The position numbers and the translations under genes were made by a program. DNA of 30,419 nucleotides from Sulfotelmatobacter sp049792875 (GTDB lineage: Bacteria; Acidobacteriota; Terriglobia; Terriglobales; Acidobacteriaceae): NCBI GenBank assembly GCA_049792875.1, contig JBARBI010000039.1, positions 1-30,419 of the forward strand. Reading direction: 5' to 3'. Positions 8,355 to 16,237 of the stretch are shown here, in pieces (position 1 is the stretch's first letter; each line of letters starts with the position of its first letter). The notes below the pieces were generated by a model, which ran no database searches, had not been told where the DNA came from, and was given only the letters and a program-made list of their open reading frames with translations.

Positions 8355-8384
8355 ATAGTACGGGACTTAGGATAATTCTGGCAA
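8355..8384 (-). promoter_or_regulatory. Promoter of the penicillin-binding transpeptidase gene
   Basis: On the minus strand TTGCCA (8384-8379), an 18-nt spacer and TACTAT (8360-8355) match the sigma-70 consensus at 5 of 6 positions in each box. The inferred leader is about 87 nt. This suggests the gene is not merely read through from ftsZ. Confidence 0.5.
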
Positions 8385-8600
8385 CGGAAAAGTTTAGATC
8401 GCAAGAAACATTAATTTCGATTTAACCCGTTATGAAACAGGGACATACGCGGGGATTACCTCGGGTCAGACCCCTTCAGTAACGCATTACCCGGTTACTG
8501 GAAAGGTACTTCCCCATGTGAAAGGCTTTTCCCATAGAAAGGGCCTGAACCCGGTTCTGCCCTGGCTCGACCGGCCTTCCTCACGCAAGATTTTTCGACT
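8385..8600. other. Gap after ftsZ
   Basis: No gene is supported here. It holds a 7-bp hairpin, CAGTAAC (8477-8483) with GTTACTG (8494-8500), and a short GGGTCAGACCCC palindrome near 8463-8474. Neither is followed by a convincing T-tract, so no ftsZ terminator is assigned. Confidence 0.35.
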
Positions 8601-9911
8601 CTACATCACTTCGTTGCGCTTGCGCAGGAACGCCGGAACGTCGAGATCATCCTGCTCGAAGTTGGTGACGATCGCGCTGCGCATGGTGTCGAGCGAAATT
8701 GCTTCGCCCCCCAGGCCATGCTCGGGAGCGTGCGCCCTGGGGACGGGTGCAACATCGTCGGGATACATGCGGTCCTCGGTGATGCTCGCGTCAGACAAAA
8801 CCGGCTCCATGATGTGCTTCGGCATGGGATCGGGCGCGGGTTCGCGCGGCCCCAGCGCATCGGGGAAATCCATGGCGTCGTCGTGGGCCGCAGCGAATGA
8901 GGTATGCGTCTCCTGCGGGCGACGGCGCCCCGTAGGGATCTCGCGGAAGCCTGTGGCAATGACCGTGATCTTCACCGAGTCTTTCATTTTTTCATCCATC
9001 ACAGCGCCGAAGATGATGTTGGCGTCTTCGTGCGCAGCGCCCTGGATGATGGAGCAGGCCTGCTGCACCTCGGCCAGCTTGAGAGAGGTCGAGCCGGTGA
9101 TGTTGATGAGAATGCCGCGCGCGCCGTCGATGGCGCCGGCCTCAAGGAGGGGAGAGGCAATGGCCTTTTGTGCGGCTTCGAGGGTGCGCTTGGCGCCGCT
9201 GGCCGAGGCCGTACCCATGACGGCGTAACCCATGCGGGCCATGATGGTCTTCACGTCGGCGAAGTCGCGGTTGATGATGCCGGGGATGGTGATGATGTCG
9301 GAAATTCCTTGCACGCCCTGGCGGAGAATGTCGTCGGCGATGCGGAACGATTCGAAGAAACCAGCGTCTTCGGCGACCGCAAGCAGCTTTTCGTTGGGGA
9401 TCACGATGGTGGTGTCCACCGACTCCATGAGTTCCGAGATGCCGCGTTCGGCTTGCTGCATGCGACGCTTGCCTTCGAACGAAAAAGGTTTGGTGACGAC
9501 CGCGACGGTGAGCGCGCCCATTTCACAAGCCAACGAGGCAATGATGGGAGCGGCTCCGGTGCCGGTGCCGCCGCCGAGGCCGGTGGTGACGAAAACCATG
9601 TCGGCGCCTTCAAGAGCTTCGATGATCTTGTCGGAATCTTCGAGCGCGGCCTTGCGACCGACTTCGGGATTTGCACCCGCGCCCAGGCCATTCGTGAGCT
9701 TCACGCCGAGCTGCAGCTTCACGGGGGCGTGCGACATGCGCAGCGCTTGCAGGTCCGTGTTGGCAACGATGAATTCGATGCCCTCCACGCCGGCATCGAT
9801 CATGCGGTTGACCGCGTTGCCGCCGCCGCCACCTACTCCGATGACCTTGATCTTGGCATCGTTGCGGGCCTCTTCGTTGAAGCTGATGCGAATGCCGGAA
9901 TCTTTTTTCAT
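8601..9911 (-). CDS. ftsZ: Cell division GTPase FtsZ
   Basis: The product has 436 residues. ATG 9911 is preferred over an in-frame GTG at 9920 because AGGTG lies 6 nt upstream of it. FtsZ polymerises with GTP into the Z-ring that marks the division site. Visible hallmarks are the N-terminal nucleotide site IKVIGVGGGGGNAVNRM, the tubulin signature GGGTGTG (113-119), the T7 synergy loop NRDFADV (214-220), and a variable acidic/proline-rich linker (about residues 320-415). The conserved C-terminal peptide DVPAFLRK close to the end normally binds FtsA and other partners. It is the last gene of the cluster, downstream of ftsA across a hairpin-rich 96-nt gap. Length and order are typical. Confidence 0.98.
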   Translation of the reverse strand: MKKDSGIRISFNEEARNDAKIKVIGVGGGGGNAVNRMIDAGVEGIEFIVANTDLQALRMSHAPVKLQLGVKLTNGLGAGANPEVGRKAALEDSDKIIEALEGADMVFVTTGLGGGTGTGAAPIIASLACEMGALTVAVVTKPFSFEGKRRMQQAERGISELMESVDTTIVIPNEKLLAVAEDAGFFESFRIADDILRQGVQGISDIITIPGIINRDFADVKTIMARMGYAVMGTASASGAKRTLEAAQKAIASPLLEAGAIDGARGILINITGSTSLKLAEVQQACSIIQGAAHEDANIIFGAVMDEKMKDSVKITVIATGFREIPTGRRRPQETHTSFAAAHDDAMDFPDALGPREPAPDPMPKHIMEPVLSDASITEDRMYPDDVAPVPRAHAPEHGLGGEAISLDTMRSAIVTNFEQDDLDVPAFLRKRNEVM

Positions 9912-9934
9912 TGTGTTCACCTATTTCGAAACAG

Positions 9935-10004
9935 TTTCAAGGTCTCAGGGTTTCAGCGTTTCAAGGTGTTTGAAACCTTGAAACACTGAAACTTTGAAAC
10001 CTTG
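9935..10004. repeat. Long imperfect hairpin between ftsA and ftsZ
   Basis: The left arm (9935-9966) and right arm (9976-10004) pair over about 28 positions with few mismatches, around a 9-nt loop. Both arms are built from repeated TTTCAAGG / CCTTGAAA units. The element fills almost the whole gap between the ftsA stop and the ftsZ ribosome site. It could stabilise or attenuate the message and so tune the FtsA:FtsZ ratio; that is inference. Confidence 0.7.
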
Positions 10005-10007
10005 TCT

Positions 10008-11228
10008 TCATGCTCCTTTACCTACCAACAGCGCTTTCAATCTTGAGCCCCAGCGATCTTCCTGGAAGCCGCGGGCGATGCGGGCACGCTGGCCGTAGTT
10101 CACCATGCCCAGCACGGTAGCGAATTCGGGTTCCGATAACGTCGACGGCATCTTGGCCAGCGGCGCGGGCCACGAAAGACGCACCGACCGGCGCAGCACC
10201 GACTCCGCGACGTCGAAGATTCCGGGCAGGCGCGACGCTCCTCCAGTGAGCACGATGCCGGCGAGGCAGACATCGAACATGCCACTGTGGCGCAGCGTCT
10301 CGCGCATCATCTCGAACAATTCGCGGGCGCGTGGTTCCAGAATCTCAGCGACTAACCGCTGGGGAAGCAGGCGCGAGGGGCGGTCGCCAACGGACGGAAC
10401 TTCCACTTCATTGCCTTCGGGAATCAGGGTCACAATGGCGTTGCCGTAGATCTTTTTGATCTTTTCCGCCTCCCCTACGGGCGTGCACAGGCCCACGGAG
10501 AGATCACTGGTGAAATGGTCTCCGCCCACCGGGATCACACCTGTGTACGCGACAGCGCCCTGCTGAAAAACGATCAGGTCGGTCGAACCAGCCCCTATGT
10601 CGGCCAGGCACACTCCCATTTCGCGCTCGTCGTTGCGCAGCACGGAGTCGGCGGCGGCCAGAGGCTCGAACACCGTGTCGTCAACGTGTACGCCGGCTTT
10701 GTTTACCGCGGTAATCACATTCTGGGTGGCGCTGGTCGCAGCCGTCACCATATGGACGCGAACTTCCAGGCGGGCCGCCATCATGCCCAGCGGATCGTGA
10801 ACTCCAGACTGGTCATCGAGAATGAATTCCTGCGGCAGCAGATGGAGGATCTCGCGATCGGCGGGGAGTGGGATGGCGCGGGCGCGGTCGACCGCCTGCT
10901 TGATCTCATCGCGTCCAATTTCACGGGGGCGCGTTCCCAGGCTGATGCCACCGTGACTGTTGACGCCGCGAACATGCGCTCCGCCGATGCCGACGATGGC
11001 TTGCTCCACCGCTGCACCCGCGACGTCTTCGGCGGCTTCGACGGCCTTTTGAATCGCCGCCACCGCCTTGTCGAGTTCCACGATGACGCCCTTGCGCGAG
11101 CCGCGCGACTCAGCGACGCCGTGCCCGCGATAGCGCAACCCGTTGTCAGTAAGTTCCGCCATCAGCGCACACGTCTTGGCGCTGCCGACGTCAATCGCGG
11201 TAAGGAAACTTCCCTGCTGGTTCCCCAT
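10008..11228 (-). CDS. ftsA: Cell division protein FtsA
   Basis: The product has 406 residues. FtsA is an actin-like ATPase that tethers FtsZ to the membrane and recruits later division proteins. The start ATG 11228 is followed by FLTAIDVGSAKTCALMAEL, the phosphate-1 motif of the actin/Hsp70 fold. The phosphate-2 motif is CLADIGAGSTDLIVFQ and the adenosine motif GIVLTGGASRLPGI. The SHS2-type 1C insert lies around residues 85-160. The C-terminus (DRWGSRLKALLVGK) can be drawn as the short amphipathic membrane helix expected of FtsA. The gene begins 25 nt after the ftsQ stop and is followed by ftsZ, the canonical order. The ribosome site is weak (GGGGA about 12 nt upstream), which may mean translational coupling to ftsQ. 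Confidence 0.96.
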   Translation of the reverse strand: MGNQQGSFLTAIDVGSAKTCALMAELTDNGLRYRGHGVAESRGSRKGVIVELDKAVAAIQKAVEAAEDVAGAAVEQAIVGIGGAHVRGVNSHGGISLGTRPREIGRDEIKQAVDRARAIPLPADREILHLLPQEFILDDQSGVHDPLGMMAARLEVRVHMVTAATSATQNVITAVNKAGVHVDDTVFEPLAAADSVLRNDEREMGVCLADIGAGSTDLIVFQQGAVAYTGVIPVGGDHFTSDLSVGLCTPVGEAEKIKKIYGNAIVTLIPEGNEVEVPSVGDRPSRLLPQRLVAEILEPRARELFEMMRETLRHSGMFDVCLAGIVLTGGASRLPGIFDVAESVLRRSVRLSWPAPLAKMPSTLSEPEFATVLGMVNYGQRARIARGFQEDRWGSRLKALLVGKGA

Positions 11229-11253
11229 GCTTTATGAAATCCCCAACTTCGAA

Positions 11254-12597
11254 TTAGTTTGCATTTGGGCTCGCCTGCGGCTTGGCAATCGCCGGACTCG
11301 GTTTCGGAGCCGCAGCATTCGCTGCCGAGGGCGTGGTTTTCGCCGGCTGCTTCCCTTCCGCCTTGTGCGAGGCTCCAGGCTTTGGCGCGACTGCAGCCTT
11401 CGGAGTCTGCGCCGCAGATTTTGCTGTCACTTTTTTCGAACTGGTGGCTTTGACCGACTTTGCCTTCTTGGCCTTGGCCTTCGGAGGCGGTTTCTTTGCA
11501 GACACCGACTCCAGCTTCTTCTCCGTCAACTCAAACGCCGGCTTGGGGAGGGAGCGGTCATGCGAATTCATAGGCGTGATCAATGCTGCCGGCTTCACGC
11601 CCGCGGCCACTGCCGCCTTCGTTGCTGCCGCAGTCAGCGTGGCCTGGTGGGGCCTTCCCTCCATATCAGGATTGACGATCACCTGGTTGTCGTAGCGCAG
11701 GTTTACCGATTCCAGTTTCTGGAATTGCTGGCGCCACTCCTGCACATGGCTGACGTAGGTCTTGTAGCGCTTCAGATAATCCGACGAACCAAGTTCTACC
11801 AATACGTCGCCCGCCGGATCATTGACCCGCACCTTCAAGTTCTCGAGATCGGAGAGATCCACTTCGCTGAGGTCCTGCGAGTAGTGAGCGCCGTCGGTAT
11901 CCAGGTCTTGCACCAGATCGTTGTAGGCTCTCATGCGCGGGGCGCGGGTGGAGAGCGGCTCGCCGGGATTCATCCCCAGAATGACCGGGAAGGAATACTT
12001 GTGTTTCTGCGGCAGTTCCATCAGGGTTCCGCCCGCGTCAATCAGGGAAATTCGGGGACCCACGCGGGCGAAGGCCACCGGCGTACGCTCTTGTATTTCC
12101 ACCTTGAGCCGGTTGGGGACGAAGCGCATCACGCTGGCCGATTCGACCCACGGAATCTGTTCCAGTTGGGCCTTCTGCTGGGCCAAAGGGATGAAGAAAA
12201 TGTTGCGGCCGATGTCAGCGCCCATCACTTCCATGATTTGCACCTTGGTCACGTTCTGCATGCCGGTAACTTCGATGTGGTCGCTCGATTCCACGCGAAA
12301 ACGCCAGGAGCGCTGGCCGTATTCGTAGAGACCTGCGGCGGCGACGGCGGCGACACAAAGGATGGCGGCGGCAGCAGATGCCCACAGAAGGCGACTCGCA
12401 GTTTTCTTGGGAAGTGAGCTGCGCCGGGCGGAGACGCGCTTTTGCCCGCGCAGAAAGGGAGATTCCTCGTCTACATCCAGGTCCACCAGCCGCGCGTCTT
12501 CGAGATCCTCGCGCGCAGCTTCGGCGTGCGACAGCCCGGCGCCGGCCGCCGGGTACAACTCATCCTGCAAGATGGTGCCGCTAGGCTTCCGCGCCAT
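11254..12597 (-). CDS. ftsQ: Cell division protein FtsQ with a long basic C-terminal tail
   Basis: The product has 447 residues. It has a cytoplasmic N-terminus of about 65 residues, a single membrane helix (about 68-92, LLWASAAAAILCVAAVAAAG) and a POTRA domain (about 103-172: HIEVTGMQNVTKVQIMEVMG, then WVESASVMRFVPNRLKVEIQ). The beta domain (about 173-305) ends LESVNLRYDNQVIVNP. FtsQ links early and late division proteins in the periplasm. From about residue 308 the protein continues for about 140 residues of Lys/Ala/Pro/Ser-rich, low-complexity sequence (for example KKPPPKAKAKKAKSVKATSS), which is not part of the usual FtsQ core and should lie in the periplasm. It is followed by ftsA at 25 nt. 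The start ATG 12597 lacks a strong ribosome site. Confidence 0.93.
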   Translation of the reverse strand: MARKPSGTILQDELYPAAGAGLSHAEAAREDLEDARLVDLDVDEESPFLRGQKRVSARRSSLPKKTASRLLWASAAAAILCVAAVAAAGLYEYGQRSWRFRVESSDHIEVTGMQNVTKVQIMEVMGADIGRNIFFIPLAQQKAQLEQIPWVESASVMRFVPNRLKVEIQERTPVAFARVGPRISLIDAGGTLMELPQKHKYSFPVILGMNPGEPLSTRAPRMRAYNDLVQDLDTDGAHYSQDLSEVDLSDLENLKVRVNDPAGDVLVELGSSDYLKRYKTYVSHVQEWRQQFQKLESVNLRYDNQVIVNPDMEGRPHQATLTAAATKAAVAAGVKPAALITPMNSHDRSLPKPAFELTEKKLESVSAKKPPPKAKAKKAKSVKATSSKKVTAKSAAQTPKAAVAPKPGASHKAEGKQPAKTTPSAANAAAPKPSPAIAKPQASPNAN

Positions 12598-12639
12598 CAG
12601 TTCAGGTCAGTTGTCGCCAAGGAATCGCTGAGCTTTTTC

Positions 12640-12645
12640 AATATA
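12640..12645 (-). promoter_or_regulatory. Possible -10 box for ftsQ-ftsA-ftsZ
   Basis: TATATT is read on the minus strand 42 nt before the ftsQ ATG, downstream of a terminator-like hairpin. The -35 region is poor, so the call is weak. It matters because the unknown gene and ftsQ are separated by 301 nt, unlike the tight spacing elsewhere. Confidence 0.25.
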
Positions 12646-12734
12646 GCTGCATTTCTCGAATTGAGATAGACCAAAAGTGGGTTCTTTTGCACAGGCAGGA
12701 ACCGGGTTGGGCACGGATGCGGTCTGGAGTTGTC

Positions 12735-12800
12735 TGGGCTGCGCCCCTTCGACCAGCTCAGGGCTGGCTCCAGCCAGACGGCCGCAGGCGGCCCGTCACC
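12735..12800. repeat. Dispersed-repeat remnant with nested palindromes
   Basis: The element contains CCCTTCGACCAGCTCAGGGC, then CTGGCT-CC-AGCCAG, then GGCCG-CAGG-CGGCC. The first core closely resembles the CCCTTCGACAAGCTCAGGG repeat that I recall being scattered through many bacterial genomes. No gene is supported in this 300-nt gap. Confidence 0.45.
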
Positions 12801-12821
12801 ACAGGTGCATCTCTCCCGCAC

Positions 12822-12850
12822 AAAAAAAGAGGCGCGGCTGGTTTTCCGCG
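12822..12850 (-). terminator. Rho-independent terminator after the unknown 179-aa gene
   Basis: On the minus strand CGCGG (12850-12846) pairs with CCGCG (12837-12833) around an 8-nt loop, extendable by two G-C pairs past a bulge. A run of seven T (12828-12822) follows. It lies 48 nt beyond the stop of the unknown gene and upstream of ftsQ, so it may split the cluster into two transcription units. Confidence 0.5.
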
Positions 12851-12898
12851 ACCCTTTCCAGGAAACTTTCCAGGAGAAGAAAACTTGAACTCTTTTCG

Positions 12899-13438
12899 TT
12901 AAACCGGACCTGTACCGGTCATCTCGATGTGAATCTGGGGAGCGACGGGCATTTTGATCATCGGCAATTTCGGAATGTTCACCCGCACGCGAGGGCAAAC
13001 CACAGGGGCGGGCCACGCCTTCAGGGCGACTGGGGCAAAATTCGCGGTTGCAATTCGCAAATGAGCTGTCTGGGCCGCGATTTGGGCTTCCATGCGTGCC
13101 CGATTAGCCTCCAACCTGGCGAACTGGGCTTCTTCGCGGGCCGACATCAAGTCAAAGCGCTCAGCGGCGGATTCGGTGTGCGCGATCCTGGTCTGGACCT
13201 GCGCCAGTGCGCTGACGAACCGGCAGGAGGCGGTCGCGTTTTGTGCCTTCACAAACCGAGCCTCGGCAAGGAACTGGTCGGCCCGTCCGGAGGCCAGGTC
13301 CAGCACGGCCGCCGAGTTGTGCTCGACACGGTCTGCTACTCCGTGTACCCAACTCAGACCGCCATCGTGATAGGTTGCGTTCAACCCGGCTGCCAGGACC
13401 CCTACCGCCAGCCATCCCCATGCTTGTGTCATTTTCAT
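12899..13438 (-). CDS. Unknown membrane-anchored or secreted protein in the division cluster
   Basis: The product has 179 residues and I do not recognise a family. ATG 13438 is chosen because AAGGGG lies 8 nt upstream; a second ATG follows two codons later. A hydrophobic N-terminus (WGWLAVGVLAAGLNA) suggests a membrane anchor or signal peptide. Residues about 35-135 are Ala/Glu/Arg/Gln-rich and look strongly helical or coiled-coil (SAREEAQFARLEANRARMEA). The C-terminus is a proline-punctuated hydrophobic strip (IPKLPMIKMPVAPQIHIEM). Two cysteines (72 and 148) lie outside the helix. It sits between murC and ftsQ, where murB and ddl are often found, on the same strand, and is followed by a terminator. 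The context suggests an envelope or division role, but that is inference only. Confidence 0.7.
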   Translation of the reverse strand: MKMTQAWGWLAVGVLAAGLNATYHDGGLSWVHGVADRVEHNSAAVLDLASGRADQFLAEARFVKAQNATASCRFVSALAQVQTRIAHTESAAERFDLMSAREEAQFARLEANRARMEAQIAAQTAHLRIATANFAPVALKAWPAPVVCPRVRVNIPKLPMIKMPVAPQIHIEMTGTGPV

Positions 13439-13626
13439 CGCCTTAACCCCTTCTGGCTGAATAGACGAAGGGCATTTCAATCCGTTAGCAAGGGAAGATA
13501 CGAGAAGGGCGTGGGCGAAGTTCCCGGCCGGTTTGGAGCTGAGATCTGCCCGTTTGGGGAGTCCGCGGAAGCCGCGGGGACAACGACGCCGAGGGGCGAC
13601 GAAATCGTAGGCTTCTGCCGTGCCGA

Positions 13627-15045
13627 TCAGTCGGTCAGCGCCGGTGCTTTTTCCCGCTCTTTCAGCTTGTCGAGGATCATGGGGCCGAACTGCGAGACGC
13701 TGCCGGCGCCCAGGGTCAGGATCATGTCGCCGTCTTGCGCGACTGACGTGGCGGCATCTACGGCAAGGGCAAATGAACTCACGTATTGGGCAGTCTTCCC
13801 TGTTTTCTGGTTTATCTGCCGCGCCAGCGTTTCTCCCGTGATCCCCTCGATCGGCTTTTCGCTCGCGGCGTAGATGTCGAGGACGAAGAGCGAATCGGCG
13901 TCGGCGAAGGCGGTGGTGAATTCTTCCATCAGGTCGCGGGTGCGGGTATAGCGGTGGGGCTGAAAAATGACGCGAATCTTGCGAAATCCGCAATCCCGGG
14001 CCGCGGCCAGCGTGGCTTTGATCTCGGTGGGATGGTGGCCGTAGTCGTCGATGACGCTCACGCCGGCCGCCTGCCCACGCAATTGGAACCGACGGTCAAC
14101 GCCGCGGAACTGATCCAACGCCGCGCGGATCGACTCCACGCCAACGTCAAGACCGACGCCTACCGCAATCGCCGCTGTCGCATTCAGGACGTTGTGCAAG
14201 CCGGGGACATGTAATGTGAAGTCACCCAGATCCTGCTTGCGATAGCTGACGCGGAAATAGCTGAGCGGACGGGAGTCGCCGGCGGGAATTTCCTTTCTGG
14301 CATCCAGCTTGATCAGGAAATCTGAGCCCCGCCTGGTTCCGTAAGTCACGGTGCGGCGCTGGACCTCAGGCAACAGGCGACGCAGCAGCGGGTCGTCATT
14401 GCAGGCCACGATCATTCCGTAAAAGGGCACGCGGTCCATGAAATCGAGAAACGTTTTCTTTACGTCGCGCATGTTGCGGTAGCAGTCCATGTGCTCGCGG
14501 TCGATGTTAGTGACGACCGACAAGATTGGCGATAGCTTCAGGAACGAGCGGTCGCTTTCGTCAGCCTCGGCGACCAGGTAGTGCGACTTTCCCAGGCGGG
14601 CGTTCGATCCCATGGCATCCACGCGGCCTCCAACTACCACGGTCGGATCGAGGCCTCCCGCAGCCAGGACGGCCGCCACCATCGAGGTCGTGGTCGTTTT
14701 GCCGTGCATGCCAGCGATGGCGATGCCGTATTTCAGCCGCATCAACTCTGCCAGCATCTCGGCGCGCTGAATCACGGGGATGTGGAGTTTGTGCGCCTCG
14801 GTGACTTCGGGATTCTCGATCGCGATGGCAGAACTAGTGACGACGACTTCGGCGCCCGCGATGTTTTCTGCGCGATGCCCTTCAAATGTCGCGGCGCCCA
14901 GGCCGGCCAGCCGCTGCGTCACGGAGGAACTCTTCAAGTCCGAGCCGGAAACCTTGTAGCCGAGATTGAGCAGCACCTCGGCGATGCCACTCATGCCGAT
15001 GCCGCCAATGCCGACGAAATGGATGCGCTGAATTTTGGCAAACAT
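13627..15045 (-). CDS. murC: UDP-N-acetylmuramate--L-alanine ligase
   Basis: The product has 472 residues. MurC adds L-Ala to UDP-MurNAc in the cytoplasm using ATP, the first amino-acid step of stem-peptide synthesis. The N-terminal Rossmann motif is HFVGIGGIGMSGIAEVLLNL. The Mur-ligase P-loop is AGMHGKTTTTS (about 111-121), followed by EADESDRSFL and TNIDREHMDCY. The C-terminal domain has IDDYGHHPTEI and IFQPHRYTRT, both typical of MurC rather than MurD/E/F. Length and motifs are normal. It follows murG across a repeat-filled gap of 95 nt. Downstream is an unknown gene rather than murB. Confidence 0.97.
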   Translation of the reverse strand: MFAKIQRIHFVGIGGIGMSGIAEVLLNLGYKVSGSDLKSSSVTQRLAGLGAATFEGHRAENIAGAEVVVTSSAIAIENPEVTEAHKLHIPVIQRAEMLAELMRLKYGIAIAGMHGKTTTTSMVAAVLAAGGLDPTVVVGGRVDAMGSNARLGKSHYLVAEADESDRSFLKLSPILSVVTNIDREHMDCYRNMRDVKKTFLDFMDRVPFYGMIVACNDDPLLRRLLPEVQRRTVTYGTRRGSDFLIKLDARKEIPAGDSRPLSYFRVSYRKQDLGDFTLHVPGLHNVLNATAAIAVGVGLDVGVESIRAALDQFRGVDRRFQLRGQAAGVSVIDDYGHHPTEIKATLAAARDCGFRKIRVIFQPHRYTRTRDLMEEFTTAFADADSLFVLDIYAASEKPIEGITGETLARQINQKTGKTAQYVSSFALAVDAATSVAQDGDMILTLGAGSVSQFGPMILDKLKEREKAPALTD

Positions 15046-15058
15046 AAGTCAACTTCTC

Positions 15059-15152
15059 GGCCGCGGATTTACGCAGATTCACGCGGATAAACCCAAACCT
15101 TTTTAAAAATAATAAAAAGAAATATCCGTGCCGATCTCGGTTAATCAGTGGC
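15059..15152. repeat. CGCGGATTTACGCAG-type repeat at the murG/murC junction
   Basis: The plus strand reads GCCGCGGATTTACGCAGATT (from 15059) and CACGCGGAT, an A/T-rich centre (15101-15120), then ATCCGTGCCGATC up to GTTAATCAGTGGC. The two halves are related in inverted orientation. The second half overlaps the last codons and the stop codon of murG. I recall closely similar repeats from other genomes, but no search was done. Confidence 0.55.
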
Positions 15153-16220
15153 CGGCTCTTCGATTCCCGCTACCCGCGCCGCCAGCGCTGCAATATCATG
15201 TGCGGCGTTGGGGTGCGCTAACTCCCGGGCCGCATGGCTCATCTGCTGCAGGCGATGCGGGTCCTGGAGCAGCGCCGCGATGGTTTCGGCCAGCCAGACT
15301 CCTTCCAGCTTCGACTCCTCCACTACGACCGCGGCTCCGTGGCGCGCCAGGGCTTCCGCATTGATGCGTTGATGATCGTCGGCCGCGCGCGGAAAGGGAA
15401 CGAACACGGCCGGCTTTCCCGCTGCCGCAATTTCCGCAACCGTGCTCGCGCCGGAACGGCACACCACCAAGTCGGCATGCGCGAAGGCCGCCGGCATGTC
15501 TTCGATGAACTTTGACACTTCGGCTGACTCGCCCAGACTCCGATAGGCCGCCAGCGCGTCATTATAGTCACGGTCGCCAGTCTGGTGGAGGATGTGAATG
15601 CCGGGAGCCTCGCGCTGCAAAACGGGCAGGCAGCGAATCATAGCCTGATTGATGGCGTGCGCGCCCTGGCTGCCGCCGAACACGAGCACGGTCGGAGTCC
15701 CGCCGCGCTTGGGGGCAATCTCGAAAAACGCCTGCCGCACCGGTACGCCGGTGACTTCGGCATGACGAAAATATTTCGCCGTCTCCTCGAAGTGCACTGC
15801 CGCGGCGGAAACAAACTTCGCTACGACCCGGTTGGCGAAGCCGGGGACCACGTTCGGCTCAAACGCCAGCGTCGGGATGTGCTTGACCACCGCGGCCAGC
15901 ATCGCCGGCCCTGAGGCGTATCCGCCGACGCCGATCACCACATCCGGGGCGAACTGGTTCAGCATGCGGCTTGCCTCCCATACAGCTCGCGGGAGGTCGA
16001 AGGCTGTCTTGAGGCGCGTGGTCAGGCTGACATTCTTCAATGCGCCGACACGCACCAATTGCAGCGGAAATCCCGCGGCCGGGACGAGCCGGTTCTCGAT
16101 TCCGCGCGCCGTGCCAATGAACAATATCTCGGCGTCGTAATTCTTCTTCAGTTGATTCGCAATGGCGATTGCGGGGATGACATGCCCACCTGTCCCGCCG
16201 CCCGCCAGGATTGCCCGCAT
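15141..16220 (-). CDS. murG: Lipid II synthase: undecaprenyl-PP-MurNAc-pentapeptide GlcNAc transferase
   Basis: The product has 359 residues. MurG transfers GlcNAc from UDP-GlcNAc to lipid I at the cytoplasmic face of the membrane. The start ATG 16220 gives MRAILAGGGTGGHVIPAIAI, the family N-terminus with the GGTGGH loop. An upstream in-frame start at 16259 would add 13 residues encoded by an intergenic repeat and is rejected. Further hallmarks are GVGGYASGPAMLAA, VFGGSQGAHAIN and the UDP-GlcNAc site CRSGASTVAEIAAAGKPAVF, followed by DDHQRINAEAL. No clear Shine-Dalgarno is present. The last residues (ATD) and the TAA fall within a repeat. The gene lies between ftsW and murC, the usual order. 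Confidence 0.97.
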   Translation of the reverse strand: MRAILAGGGTGGHVIPAIAIANQLKKNYDAEILFIGTARGIENRLVPAAGFPLQLVRVGALKNVSLTTRLKTAFDLPRAVWEASRMLNQFAPDVVIGVGGYASGPAMLAAVVKHIPTLAFEPNVVPGFANRVVAKFVSAAAVHFEETAKYFRHAEVTGVPVRQAFFEIAPKRGGTPTVLVFGGSQGAHAINQAMIRCLPVLQREAPGIHILHQTGDRDYNDALAAYRSLGESAEVSKFIEDMPAAFAHADLVVCRSGASTVAEIAAAGKPAVFVPFPRAADDHQRINAEALARHGAAVVVEESKLEGVWLAETIAALLQDPHRLQQMSHAARELAHPNAAHDIAALAARVAGIEEPATD

Positions 16221-16237
16221 GAAGTGACTATAAAGGA

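Noticed and set aside
8904..9989. A 361-codon plus-strand frame antisense to ftsZ
   Set aside because: It is an antisense shadow of a high-GC conserved gene, rich in Gly/Asp/His, with no family match.
11143..12417. A 424-codon plus-strand frame antisense to ftsQ
   Set aside because: Arg/His/Leu-rich composition typical of antisense frames; ftsQ and the end of ftsA explain the region.
13439..13993. N-terminal extension of the unknown 179-aa protein
   Set aside because: The extension is antisense-like Arg/Pro-rich sequence overlapping murC in another frame, while ATG 13438 has a good ribosome site.
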